Assembly (NCBI GenBank): GCA_905250125.1
Contig: CAJNOL010000138.1
Span: 1 to 64,000 of the forward strand
Source: Rotaria sordida
Lineage: Eukaryota; Rotifera; Eurotatoria; Philodinida; Philodinidae
Direction of reading: 5' to 3'
DNA: 64,000 nt
Shown here: positions 49,811 to 60,187 of the stretch, one piece after another
Numbering within the stretch: position 1 is the first letter of the stretch
Layout of the letters: the number at the start of each line of letters is the position of its first letter
Made by a program: the position numbers and the translations under genes
The notes under the pieces: generated by a model
What the model saw: only the letters and a program-made list of their open reading frames with translations
Told to the model about the DNA's origin: nothing
The model's database searches: none

Positions 49811-51889
49811 CCCATAATTGCAGTTGCATATGAAGACTCAATCAAGTATGAAACAACTATGTAAACAAGATATTTTGTTGAATGATTAGTCTAGTGAATA
49901 GTAATAAATGGTTTTTGGGCTTACCTTGAAACGAAAGAATAACGAAAACAAAAATATAAATGATGCCTTAGATGACCTTTCAAACAATGTTTTTGATTTA
50001 TAAAAGAATGATTATTGTTATTGTTGTTGTTGTTGTTGTAAACATTAGTGTTATTGTATGTTCATCTATGCTAAGATGCATTATTTTATAGAAGAATATC
50101 TCTTATCATTTACAGTGACGAATTAAATATTCATACAACTCCATTTTTAATGCAATGTTCTAGCTTATATGATTGATATATGTAGTTGGAGAACAAAATT
50201 CTCAAAACAACGATTTCTTTCTCATTCTAATGGTTTCTTCATTCAAAAACGATTTCAGCTTGTAAAGGGTGCTCATTGCGACACATGTAGATGAACGAAT
50301 GGGATGTGTCTGATAACAAAATAAAATTACTTTTTGTATTTCATCATATCGAGCAACAATGTGAGAACGAATAGTATGTATTTTGTTTTGTTTTCGATGT
50401 GTAATTATTCATATAAGTGAAGAGAAGTCATGTATTCCTTTTTATCTTGCATTACGATAGAGAAAATTGTTTAGAATAACTTGTCATAATTTATTCCAAT
50501 ACAAATGATGGTGCTAGAATTCAAACAGCTTTTTCAAGACGCAAAGATTCTCCATGTTTTTCAAGCATTTTGTTTTAAAAGAAATTTATAATTTTTTTTA
50601 TGTTATTGAATAAAGAAATGCTTGCTGAATCGAATGATGCAAAAGTCATTCAATTATCGTGAAAATTAACTGAATAATTAGTGGTAATTTGCGAGTGACT
50701 GTATTTATTCTGATGATGAGAAGCATCGATCCTAATAAGAACAATAGACCAAAAAATATCCTTTGATAAATGATCTGTAAAATTCCAGCTGTTTAAGGCA
50801 AATGGAGTTTTTCTTTTTCTTTTTCTTTTTAATCAGTAACATCAATTCAAAATTATGACATTACTAATAAATGATAAACTGTGATAACTCCATCATAATT
50901 CTGTATCGATCAAAACTGTAAAGACATGTATTGTATCATACAATATCCATTTTTTTTCTAAAGTGTGCTCTTTTTATTATAAAAATAATTCACATAGAAT
51001 GCTAATAAAATATCGGAAACAATCGTATTTTCGACACAATATTAATGAAAGACGATGAGTTTAAATAAGAATCAAACAAAATTGGATTCGATTACGTAAA
51101 GTGATGTCTTTCTATTTTGTTATTGCGATGCCATATATAATATCTCTTTTTATAAATTTACTTTCATAATTTCTTTTCGAAACTTGATTAAACTATTGAG
51201 TTTTGTAATTTATACAAAATCATCCATTGATTCTTTTCTTAATTTTTTTTTTGTTTTCTGTTGATACTAAGGAACTGAATATTGTTTTTAATTTCATTTC
51301 CTTTTTTTTTTTGTTTTTGAAATAATCTTGATGAAACTATTTAGTTTCTTGTATATGAGTAGAATATTGAATAACTATCTTTTGTCCGAATAGTAACTAT
51401 TTTTCTTCCTTTTCCAATATCTGTTTATATTCATTACAAAAGTTTTAAAATAAGAATAATCGAAAAAGATGAGAATAAAGTACTGATCGTATATATTTAT
51501 ATTGGATTATGTTTAACTTGAATTGAAGTCTAGTCGAATCTAAGAAGTTGTAGAGTTTGTGAGTATATTCAATTGTCAAATCTAATTTATCTTAGCAGAA
51601 GCTTCGATCGTGAAAAACAAGAAGGATCTTTAAACTTATGTTTATTTCAGTAGTATTTTTTTCTCCAATATTTATTTATCTTGGACTTTTGAACTGGTTC
51701 ATAGATGATATTTTTGAAGTATCAATATATTATGTTATGAAGTTTTAGTGAATTCTATTCTAACCAAAAGTAATAAACACTGTAAAAAAAACAAAATAGG
51801 TTTATTACCGAACTTCAAAAGTTTTGCATTTTTGCACCGAACAATCTTAGGTTGAATGAAACGGAAACTGTTTTATAGTTGCCATACAA

Positions 51890-52370
51890 AACTATTTTAA
51901 ATTCAACAGATTTAATAGAGTTTCGAAATTTTTAAACGAAAATTTGTAAGAGTTTCATAAAGTCGTATGTGATTTCCTATATCATTTACTAAACATTTAA
52001 TAGTTTCATAAATTATGGAAGGTTTCGTAAAATATCAATAGAGCCACTTGTGATATCGTTGTGTAACTTAAGGTTCCGTATTTTTTATATGAAACAGTCC
52101 CAAATTTTGCAGAAGATTAAAAGGTTTAGTATTATTTGTACTGAACTTTTCGGTATTATATTATTTATCTTAAGGTTTCGTATACTTTGCATGAAACAGT
52201 TCATAGTTTCGTAGAGTAACTGAAGGTTTCGCATTTTGTATACGAGAATGGCTCATAGTTTCGTACAGTATTGGAAGATTCTGCAGTTTTTCGTATAAAA
52301 ATTTGCATAGTTTCATTAAAGCACTAATATGTTCCGTGTACATCTTAAAAAACTGTATATGACTTTGCAT
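51890..52370. repeat. 52-bp minisatellite
   Basis: Around nine diverged copies of a unit with CATAGTTTCGTA and, 20 bases later, GAAGGTTTCG. The last two full units start at 52202 and 52254, exactly 52 bases apart. Confidence 0.7.
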
Positions 52371-53618
52371 AATATCAAAAGTTTTTTAATGTATTTTTTG
52401 ATCACAAATAGTTCAATATTAGCTTCAGTACATATTTTACTAAAGCATATTTGTTTGTACACTAGTATAAAAATGGAATAAAGCTTACTACTAATTATTA
52501 TAAGAATGAGAAAAGAATCGTCATTCAGAAATGAGTATGTATTCATCTGAAGAACAAATCTGAGTGAAGAAATCAGACCACAAGAGAATTAAGAAATCGA
52601 TATATGATGCATCAAATATCGATTTAGGATTAACTTTACTTTTGAAAGAATTGTCTTGGATACGAAAATTTACGTAAAAGGAAATTTTTAAATAATAATT
52701 TATATCCTAACGTTATATTTATTTAAATAGACAAAAATAATTAGAAAGCATTTCTTGAACAACATACTCGAAAGAAGATTTATTAGTTTTACAATAAAAG
52801 ATGATCTGACGACATTGATTAGTTTACCAAAATCTATTCATGAAAGCGTGAAAATTCTTAAACAAGTATAAATTTAATAGAAAAACTCTTTTTTTTCGTT
52901 TTTTATATCTTGATTTTTCTAGCATTCATGTATTCCATTATCCGAAGTACAGATTAACAATTGAAAATGAAATTGTCAAATATATCCACTTTCAAAGATA
53001 AGAAAAAAGAAAATGTTTATTCACAATAATGATTATTGTCAGTTAAGTTGCAGATAGAATAATAAATCTTCGATGAAGCTGACTCACGAATATGATGCCG
53101 ATTGAGCAAGAGAGAGGCTGAGTCATCTGTAAAAACCTTTGAGCTTTGCCTAGGATTGAAATAATTAATCAATAATATTGAAAAAGTATGTTCATTTTCA
53201 ATTTTGAGACAGAGATCATGAGAAAATCTTTTCAATTGTCCAACTTTTGTTTTGCTTGAAAGTATAGTTATTCAATTGATCATGATGAATAGTGAAAAAA
53301 ATCTATTTAGATTTCCTTTTCTACTCTTCACTTGTTGAATTATGAATGTTTTACTCGGTTTTTGTTCCATGATCATAGAATCGTTGAGAATCTAGATGAT
53401 TGAAATTTGAACTGAAATATTTAGTCCATAGATAGACCTTACAATGACGAGAAACACACACTTCAAAGTTTGAGCCAGAAACGAACGTATCCTTTAGTAA
53501 GATATTTTACATTTGAAAGAAATATCTCTTTCAAATTGTGTTTCAAAAGAAAGACATATTCATAACAAACTGATAGCTTGCCATCATAGATACCTTTGTC
53601 CTACCTCATTCTCTCGTT

Positions 53619-54100
53619 AGAAATAGAGTAAAGTCTTAGCACTTATATCATAAGATGTCCTTCCCATCTGGCATTTCTGGTAAAAATAAATAAACGCTTA
53701 ACTCTATGTAGTTTTCTTCGAACATAGCCAAAAGGGGATGAAACAAACGAGGGAAAAGCCATGTTTCTATATTTTTAAATTTCTGTTGCTAGAAATAAGC
53801 TAGAGTTTTTATATTTACGACATAAGTTGTACCCACTAATTGATATTTGTGGTGAAGAAATCAGCCCGTAGCTCTTTGTAGTTTGGTCAGGAGATAGCCA
53901 AGCAAAAAGGAATGAGATATTTGACCGCATTTTTTTAATTACTTCCTTCAGGAATGAGCTAGAATCTTGGTATTTGCAATATAAGTTGTGTCTATCGATT
54001 GGCATTTGTGGTAAAAAAAAATCAGCTGCCAACTCATTGTAGTTTGGTGAGAAGATAGGTAAAAGGAGATGGAACAAATTGTTGATTACATACCAATGGA
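53619..54100. repeat. approximately 159-bp tandem repeat
   Basis: Units start near 53619, 53791 and 53950 (AGAAATA/AGGAATGAGCTAGA words) with a possible fourth, decayed unit after 54110. The last two units are 159 bases apart, which is 53 codons, and the minus strand is open across them (53775-54125) with a repeated YNLCRKYKNSSLFL/HNLYCKYQDSSSFL motif. Possibly an ancient protein repeat. Confidence 0.6.
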
Positions 54101-54671
54101 CACCTCTAAAATGTAAATCATTCAATTACAAAATACGCTAGTAGTTCATGGTTTTCAACAATCGATAGTACTTAGATTGATGAATCTTTTTATGGAAAAA
54201 GATTTGACCTAGATTGTTTATTGGCTTTACAATAAGGTCAAAAGAGGATGGGATACTTTTTTAACTTTTTCTGGAACCACTAACAGAAATTCAGGTTTTT
54301 ATAAAACGAAGACAGCTGATTTCAAAATGAGATTATGAATAGAAAGAGCATTCAAAACGCTTTAAGAGAGCTAATTAAACATCCTTTACTTTTTTGTTTC
54401 AAGCTAAGAAAACAAAGCAGACAGAAAAAACATGTATGAGGAACCATGATGAAATCGTGTGTAAAATGGGAAAAAAAGCGAGTTTATTTTCTGCACTGTT
54501 CGCAAACGGTAATAGATGAACACTTGATTTCAGCAGTGCATGTAGAGCATGATCGATAGATACTTCGATACTAGTTTCCACCAACTTGTACGAACAAGGG
54601 CTGAGAAATAAACAAGGCCAATTTTGATGGCCGAACGGTACAATAGACACTGAAATCACCTACATATTTAG

Positions 54672-54753
54672 CCCTTTACGGGCCGCTATTCGTACAACGC
54701 CATACCCCTATAGGGTAAAATGTTGTCATATAGCAATATCGGGCTGTAAAGGG
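54672..54753. mobile_element. 82-bp TTAA-flanked MITE
   Basis: Left end CCCTTTACGGGCC and right end GGGCTGTAAAGGG are inverted copies with two mismatches. The right flank is TTAA (54754-54757) and the left is TTAG (54668-54671). Same end type as the element at 32467. Confidence 0.6.
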
Positions 54754-55559
54754 TTAATCACGATATATAATTTCTACTACTATTACAAAAGTCATGGGCG
54801 TAATTGTCCCTCATGTTCGCTCATTCAGTGCAATTATTGTGGCTATATATTCTATATTGAACATTTTTTCAACAACTCGCACTTTCACTGCTTAAATGAT
54901 CTAGTCTGTTTTCTTTGTTTTTGTTGATTCTATTCCGATTTATAAACATGTTACCGAAAATAGATCGCAGGATGAAAAGCAAACGAATTCATTCTTCCAA
55001 TTCTTATTAACTAAAGCACTAACAAATAAGCCGACTATCCACATGCATACTCACTATGAAATAAATGTGTGCTGAAAATATCAGATCAATCAATACTTAC
55101 AACGTTGAAAAAGAGTACCTACTGTTTTTTAATAATCAATCAGTACGTCAAACAAATTCATATCTTCAAACTTTGAGATCTCAATCAGTACTGAGTACCA
55201 TAGTACTGATATAAATTTGAGCAGTATTGGAGTATGTTTAGTCAAAACATCGAATATATTAGTACGGTAGTACACCAAACGTAGAAACACTAACAATTGT
55301 ATATCTCTCCTCAGGAAATCTGGAAGACCAAACTGGTGTAGAGTGTTTAATGACCCATTGTGGTCTATCATTTGAGCATATATTCAATCCAAAAGGGATT
55401 GAACAGTTGGAGATGTTCCTTTCCTTGTAAGTTGAATCCAATTCAATTTAGTGATAGAGTTGGCCTAGATAGAAAAAAGTCCATGATTGATAAATTGAAT
55501 TGAATTAATCACCGTTCTAAGTTGAGATGTCCAGTTCTGAATCTGATATACACGACTAC

Positions 55560-56499
55560 TAGGAAAAAAAAACAAATTTACACTGTTAAACAGCTTCTCG
55601 ACAATAATCCGGCACACATTGTTTTTTTTTCTTTAATGAGCATCAACATCTAGGACCAATTACCAATGACAAATACAAAAGCAAAATCTATATCTGTGTA
55701 ATTAACGTGTATCTTTAAATATAAATAAATCAAATGCTTCTTCTTTATTTTGCCGAATCAATATACGAGATAATTAAGAATCTGATGATGAACATGATGT
55801 ACTTTTGCTACTTTCATTTATTATACCAATTGATATTGGAGAAGATATGAGCGTAGATGAACAAGAGATCTTCAAAGCACACCCTTACCCTTTCTAATAT
55901 TTGTAAAAATTGTGGACCACAGACATTTATGATGACCTTGTTATTTAATTGTAAAGCATTATGTACAAGTCAAAAATAAAGTAACTATGGGCGTCCATGA
56001 TCACAAAAAAGGTTTTATTCCATTTGAAAATAAAAAGCCCAACCTAAAAGGAGTGTCTGTATAATATTCATTCTAAACTCTGTTAATAGTGTCAAACTAG
56101 AAAGTTGAATTTAAGTGTTTAACAATCGCTTCAAGTAGTCAACTATCCAGTTCAGGTATTTAATAAATGGCCTATGTGTGTGTCAGAAATAGTTGGATAT
56201 TTGAAATTTAACTATCAAGTCTAACGTGTCTAAAAATAGTTCTTACGACTTTCTCGTTAGTTAATTCAGTATTCGTTTGCAATACTGATGATGCTCTATT
56301 CCTATTACCGGAGATTCAAAATGAATGAAATATATGTATTACTTCTTTTTTTTAAATCTTTTTGTGAAAGAAAAATAGAACATCAGCAATTGTGTTTTAT
56401 TATGAGAAAATGATCTTTATGAATGTAAACACGCTGTCAAAAATTGGTTAGATCAGCGTCCAATCATGGAAAGAGTTCTAGTTACGTCACTAGTCTATT
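55560..56499. other. start of duplicated unit C
   Basis: Similar to 34.46-35.83 and 36.6-36.8 kb of unit B, but not to unit A. It contains the serine-rich tail remnant described separately and the right half of the insertion seen at 36113-36796. Confidence 0.6.
55774..55860 (-). pseudogene. remnant of an unknown C-terminal exon, unit C
   Basis: Counterpart of 34670-34765: minus-strand frame ending NESSKSTSCSSSDS and stop. Function unknown. Confidence 0.35.
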
Positions 56500-56735
56500 A
56501 ATTGTTATCACAATACACTATGGAGTATCTTGTAGTGTTAATCCACTCGGAATAGTTTGATTCGAACAATAACAATATGGTAATCGACAACAATTACTAT
56601 AACATGTTTCAATATCAATAGAACTTTATATTAGAGAAACAAAAATGCAAAAAAAAAAAGAATTAATATTGAAACAATAAATATTGGTATACAAGATGAA
56701 GACATTGTTTTCTTCTCATTCATCACGTTAAATTT
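56500..56735 (-). pseudogene. deacetylase-like exon 1 fragment, unit C
   Basis: Matches exon 1 of the 21692-23183 gene across the cysteine-cluster region (TCGAACAATAACAATATGG and neighbours) but has lost exons 2 and 3, part of exon 1 and the reading frame. Confidence 0.75.
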
Positions 56736-58256
56736 GACTGTGTTTTATTATTTTATTCGATTAGATAGATACACTATTTAGTTCAATAGAGAATGAGACT
56801 TGTTTGTTTTATTATCAAATAAAATATTAGTTTTATTCAAAAATTCAATTAGTATGGACACATTATTTAGTAGAAAATCTTTTTCTCATGTCATAGAAAG
56901 CTAAGAGAAACATAAGATATATCAAGAGATTACAGAAGAAGACAACTGTCACTCATGTATGCCTATGTAATTTACATGATATGTAGTATACTATTGAAAT
57001 GTAGATACGCATCAATTTGCTTTTGTGTGTAATCGTTGAAAAGATTAATGACTACAGATAATTTCTTTTCGCGTTTTCTTCTTTTTCTTTAACGGAAAAA
57101 AAACCAAAAATCTTTATCTAAACTAGTGGACGTGATGTATTTGAAATATTTTTTCTTTTTCTAATGTATATACGATTCTTATGTTTAGAAAGATATTTAT
57201 TCATGTTTCGCAATATAAACAACAATCCCATAGGCAAATTCTTCTCTTCATACGGCTACGAGCCAATACTGTATAGAATGTTTCGAAAATCATAATCATA
57301 TTTCAAATGCATATAATGCCACTATTGATCAAACTTAATCTAATACATCTTTTCTTTTGCTATCTGAAAGAAAAGACTTCAACTTATATAATTATGATTA
57401 AGTTTAAACTATTAACATGTCTTACTACTAGTTGATTATGATTCATTTTCATACATTCTTACCAATGGAATATATCGATACTACATCAAATGAAACAGCC
57501 AGTACGTCTATTTCACCACTTATCAAATTTTTCTCTGTGATAAGAACAAAACGTTTTCAGAGAATATACTAGTTTGTCGATTTTTTCAAAAACTGTTGAA
57601 TTAATGATAATAAAATGCAAATAAGACATGTTAACGATTTAAATTCAATTGTAACGATATAAATAGAAGTAAACATAGAAAAAAAAATACTAAATTTTTT
57701 AGGTCACAGTCAGAAGTGATAAGCATTTAAGAGTATTTATCAAATTTGTTTTTAAGAACAAAAACTCATAACTCTCCTCTTGCAAACAAAAAAAAAGAGA
57801 CGTATTGCACTAAACATAGTAATCAGTGGTGGAATAATACGCATTTGCAATATGATGATGATTTTTACGATATTAGGTAATGATTGATATATAAGCTAAA
57901 AAAAATATCATCAAGACATTTCGAATTTATCATGAAATCAAACGAGTTGAAGGCATGCACTTTTTTTTATATTGTTGGGCTGAATATAATTCTAATTCTA
58001 ATTCTTCAATAGAAAAGAAGAATAGAAGATGAAGAGAATTTGTTTTTATCATTTTATAAATGTTTTCATTGTCGTATGGATACATTTATTTAAATAATAT
58101 AAATATTCATTCACGAATGATGCATTCAAAAAAAAATTCTCCTTATAAAATTTCAATAATTCCGAGAGTTTTTCATGAAATTGAATGATTGAGTCCTAGT
58201 TTTTGATTATGTTGATTTTCTTTAAGTGCTAACGAACTTGAGAGCATTAGGTTCTA
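56736..58256. other. upstream noncoding part of unit C
   Basis: Similar to 37.0-38.6 kb and 23.2-24.9 kb. No gene seen. Confidence 0.6.
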
Positions 58257-58991
58257 CCGGATGTCCCAAAAGTCATGATCATTTAATAAATGCATATAAC
58301 TCCATCATTAATTACGCTTAGTACAAAAATTTGTTTTTATTTGAAATAGAAGACTGATAAATTTTTATTCTTAAAGATCAATTTTATCAACACTGTAGAA
58401 AAGGTAGTATTTGGGACTACAATACAAAAATTTGGCTTTTTTCGATGCTAAAAACAATATGCAGCGTTTTTTTCGATATTTATACGAATTTTTATCGCTT
58501 CTACGCAATTCAGATCATTGAAACTTATTTTCGTAATTTTATAAACACTCATTCCGATAAGTTCTTGAAAAAACAAAGTAAAAAAAGTCAATTTTAATAA
58601 CAAGAAGACTTATTAAATGATCTAACGTACTTGTTTTCATGGTCACAACGGTTTTCAAAGAGTTATGAACGACCTGCAGTGAAGAAATGCATCAATTATT
58701 CGATCTTTTAAAAATACGTCGAAAAATGATTGCAAAGCAATAATGAAAGCACTGAAGTTCTTGATAATGATCGAAACTCAAGTAGATATCGAAAAAAAAG
58801 GCTACATACGATTGTTGACATCGAAAAAAAAGCCAAATTTTTGTGTTGTAGCCCCAATTGCTATCTTTTCTACCGTGTCGATGAACTTGGTCTTCAAGAA
58901 TAAAAATTTACTAGTCATCTCTTTCAAATAAAACCAAAGTTTTGAACTAAATATGCATTTATTAAGTGATCATGACTTTTGGGACGCCCCA
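58257..58991. mobile_element. 735-bp mariner-like element with long terminal inverted repeats
   Basis: Flanked by TA (58255-58256, 58992-58993). Ends have the mariner-type GTCCCAAAAGTCATGATCA, and the inverted similarity extends about 190 bp inward on each side (58257-58455 against 58795-58991). The centre is about 340 bp. The 62-codon frame at 58743-58931 lies mainly in the right arm and is not a transposase. Absent from the other units. Confidence 0.8.
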
Positions 58992-60187
58992 TATAAAGAA
59001 AAGTATAAGCATAAAAAATGTAAAATAATTTTACGAAAGTAGATAAAGTTATTTGATGAAACAAATAAGTGTAATGAATAAGTATTGAGATATAAATATG
59101 AGTAAGTAACCATAAAATAAAAAAAGAATAAACAAGATCGATTAAAAATTAGAAGCTAAGGATGTAGTTACGCAGATATAAAATATTGAATAGAACAATA
59201 AAAATGTATACTAAGAAGTATAGATATAATGATGTCAAAACTAATGATAGAACTTAATGTAAGCGGTTGTCAAGGTTGAATACTGAATATATCTAGAGAC
59301 TGGAGAATATAAATACAGGCGTATGGGGATAGAAGAATAAGATTAATATTTAAGAATGCAATATTGATATATAGATATTAAAGAGTAGACATCAAGAAAC
59401 AAGTTCGTTATTATAGATATAGAAGTTCAATATAAGAATACAATTGTACAAGATACCATCAAAAAATACTTGATATAAACATATCAGAATTTAGTCATTT
59501 TTTATCTAGATATGTAGATCACAGCTCGACGAAATATAATAATAGAACTATTCAATTTACTTGTCTTTATATGTCAATATTCGGTTTCATGGAAAAGTAG
59601 TTTATGATTTTTTTCAATAGCTATAACATTATTTCCAAAACATCTCTTAGAATATAATATAAGGAGATATTTTAGCTTCTTGTATATATCATTTTTATTT
59701 TCTTTCTCTACGGAATTAATCAAAACACGCTATTGTAGATAATGCATTGGTATTTTTACCATTCTACTACTTCGTTACAGATCATGAAGACAACTGGATG
59801 GATTTTGACAAACAAATAATACTAGAGTTGAAAATGATACTTGGTGCTGTCAATAACATCGGCTGTCTGAAAACAACTAATTACTGTCAGATCTTTTTCA
59901 ACGATATATAAGATTATGAAGATAACATATACGACTTTTTCAGTTGAACTCTTACTGTATCTTGAGAAATATCGCTTTCCTTTACGATCAACGCATCTTC
60001 CTCCATTTTACTTAATAGATACAAACATTTATCCTATGAAAATGTTATAAGTGAAGCAAGAAACCAAGACATTATTAGGTAACAAATATACAATGTTTTT
60101 AATTAAGCAAATCATCTTTCTTGTAAATGTTATCGACTAGTATTATTAATTCTATTCTAGAATATATAATACATTTTTTTGTAAGAT
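58992..60187. other. upstream noncoding part of unit C, continued
   Basis: Similar to 38.8-39.7 and 40.66-40.93 kb of unit B and to 25.1-26.1 kb of unit A. 59321-59446 is identical to 39125-39250. Confidence 0.6.
60142..60171 (+). promoter_or_regulatory. conserved 5' leader/acceptor element of P2X-C
   Basis: ATTAATTCTATTCTAG-AATATATAATAC, with its TAG 27 bases before the ATG as in copy B. Confidence 0.45.

Larger units (their letters stand above)
49706..55559. other. gene-poor spacer
   Basis: 5.9 kb without a supported gene. It holds a TTG/GTT microsatellite (about 50014-50040), a 52-bp minisatellite (about 51890-52370), an approximately 159-bp tandem repeat (53619-54100) and a TTAA-flanked 82-bp element (54672-54753). 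The rest is AT-rich with short unsupported frames. Confidence 0.5.

Noticed and set aside
53775-54125. 116-codon minus-strand frame as a working gene
   Set aside because: It spans a tandem repeat with stops in neighbouring units and no start context; recorded as a repeat only.
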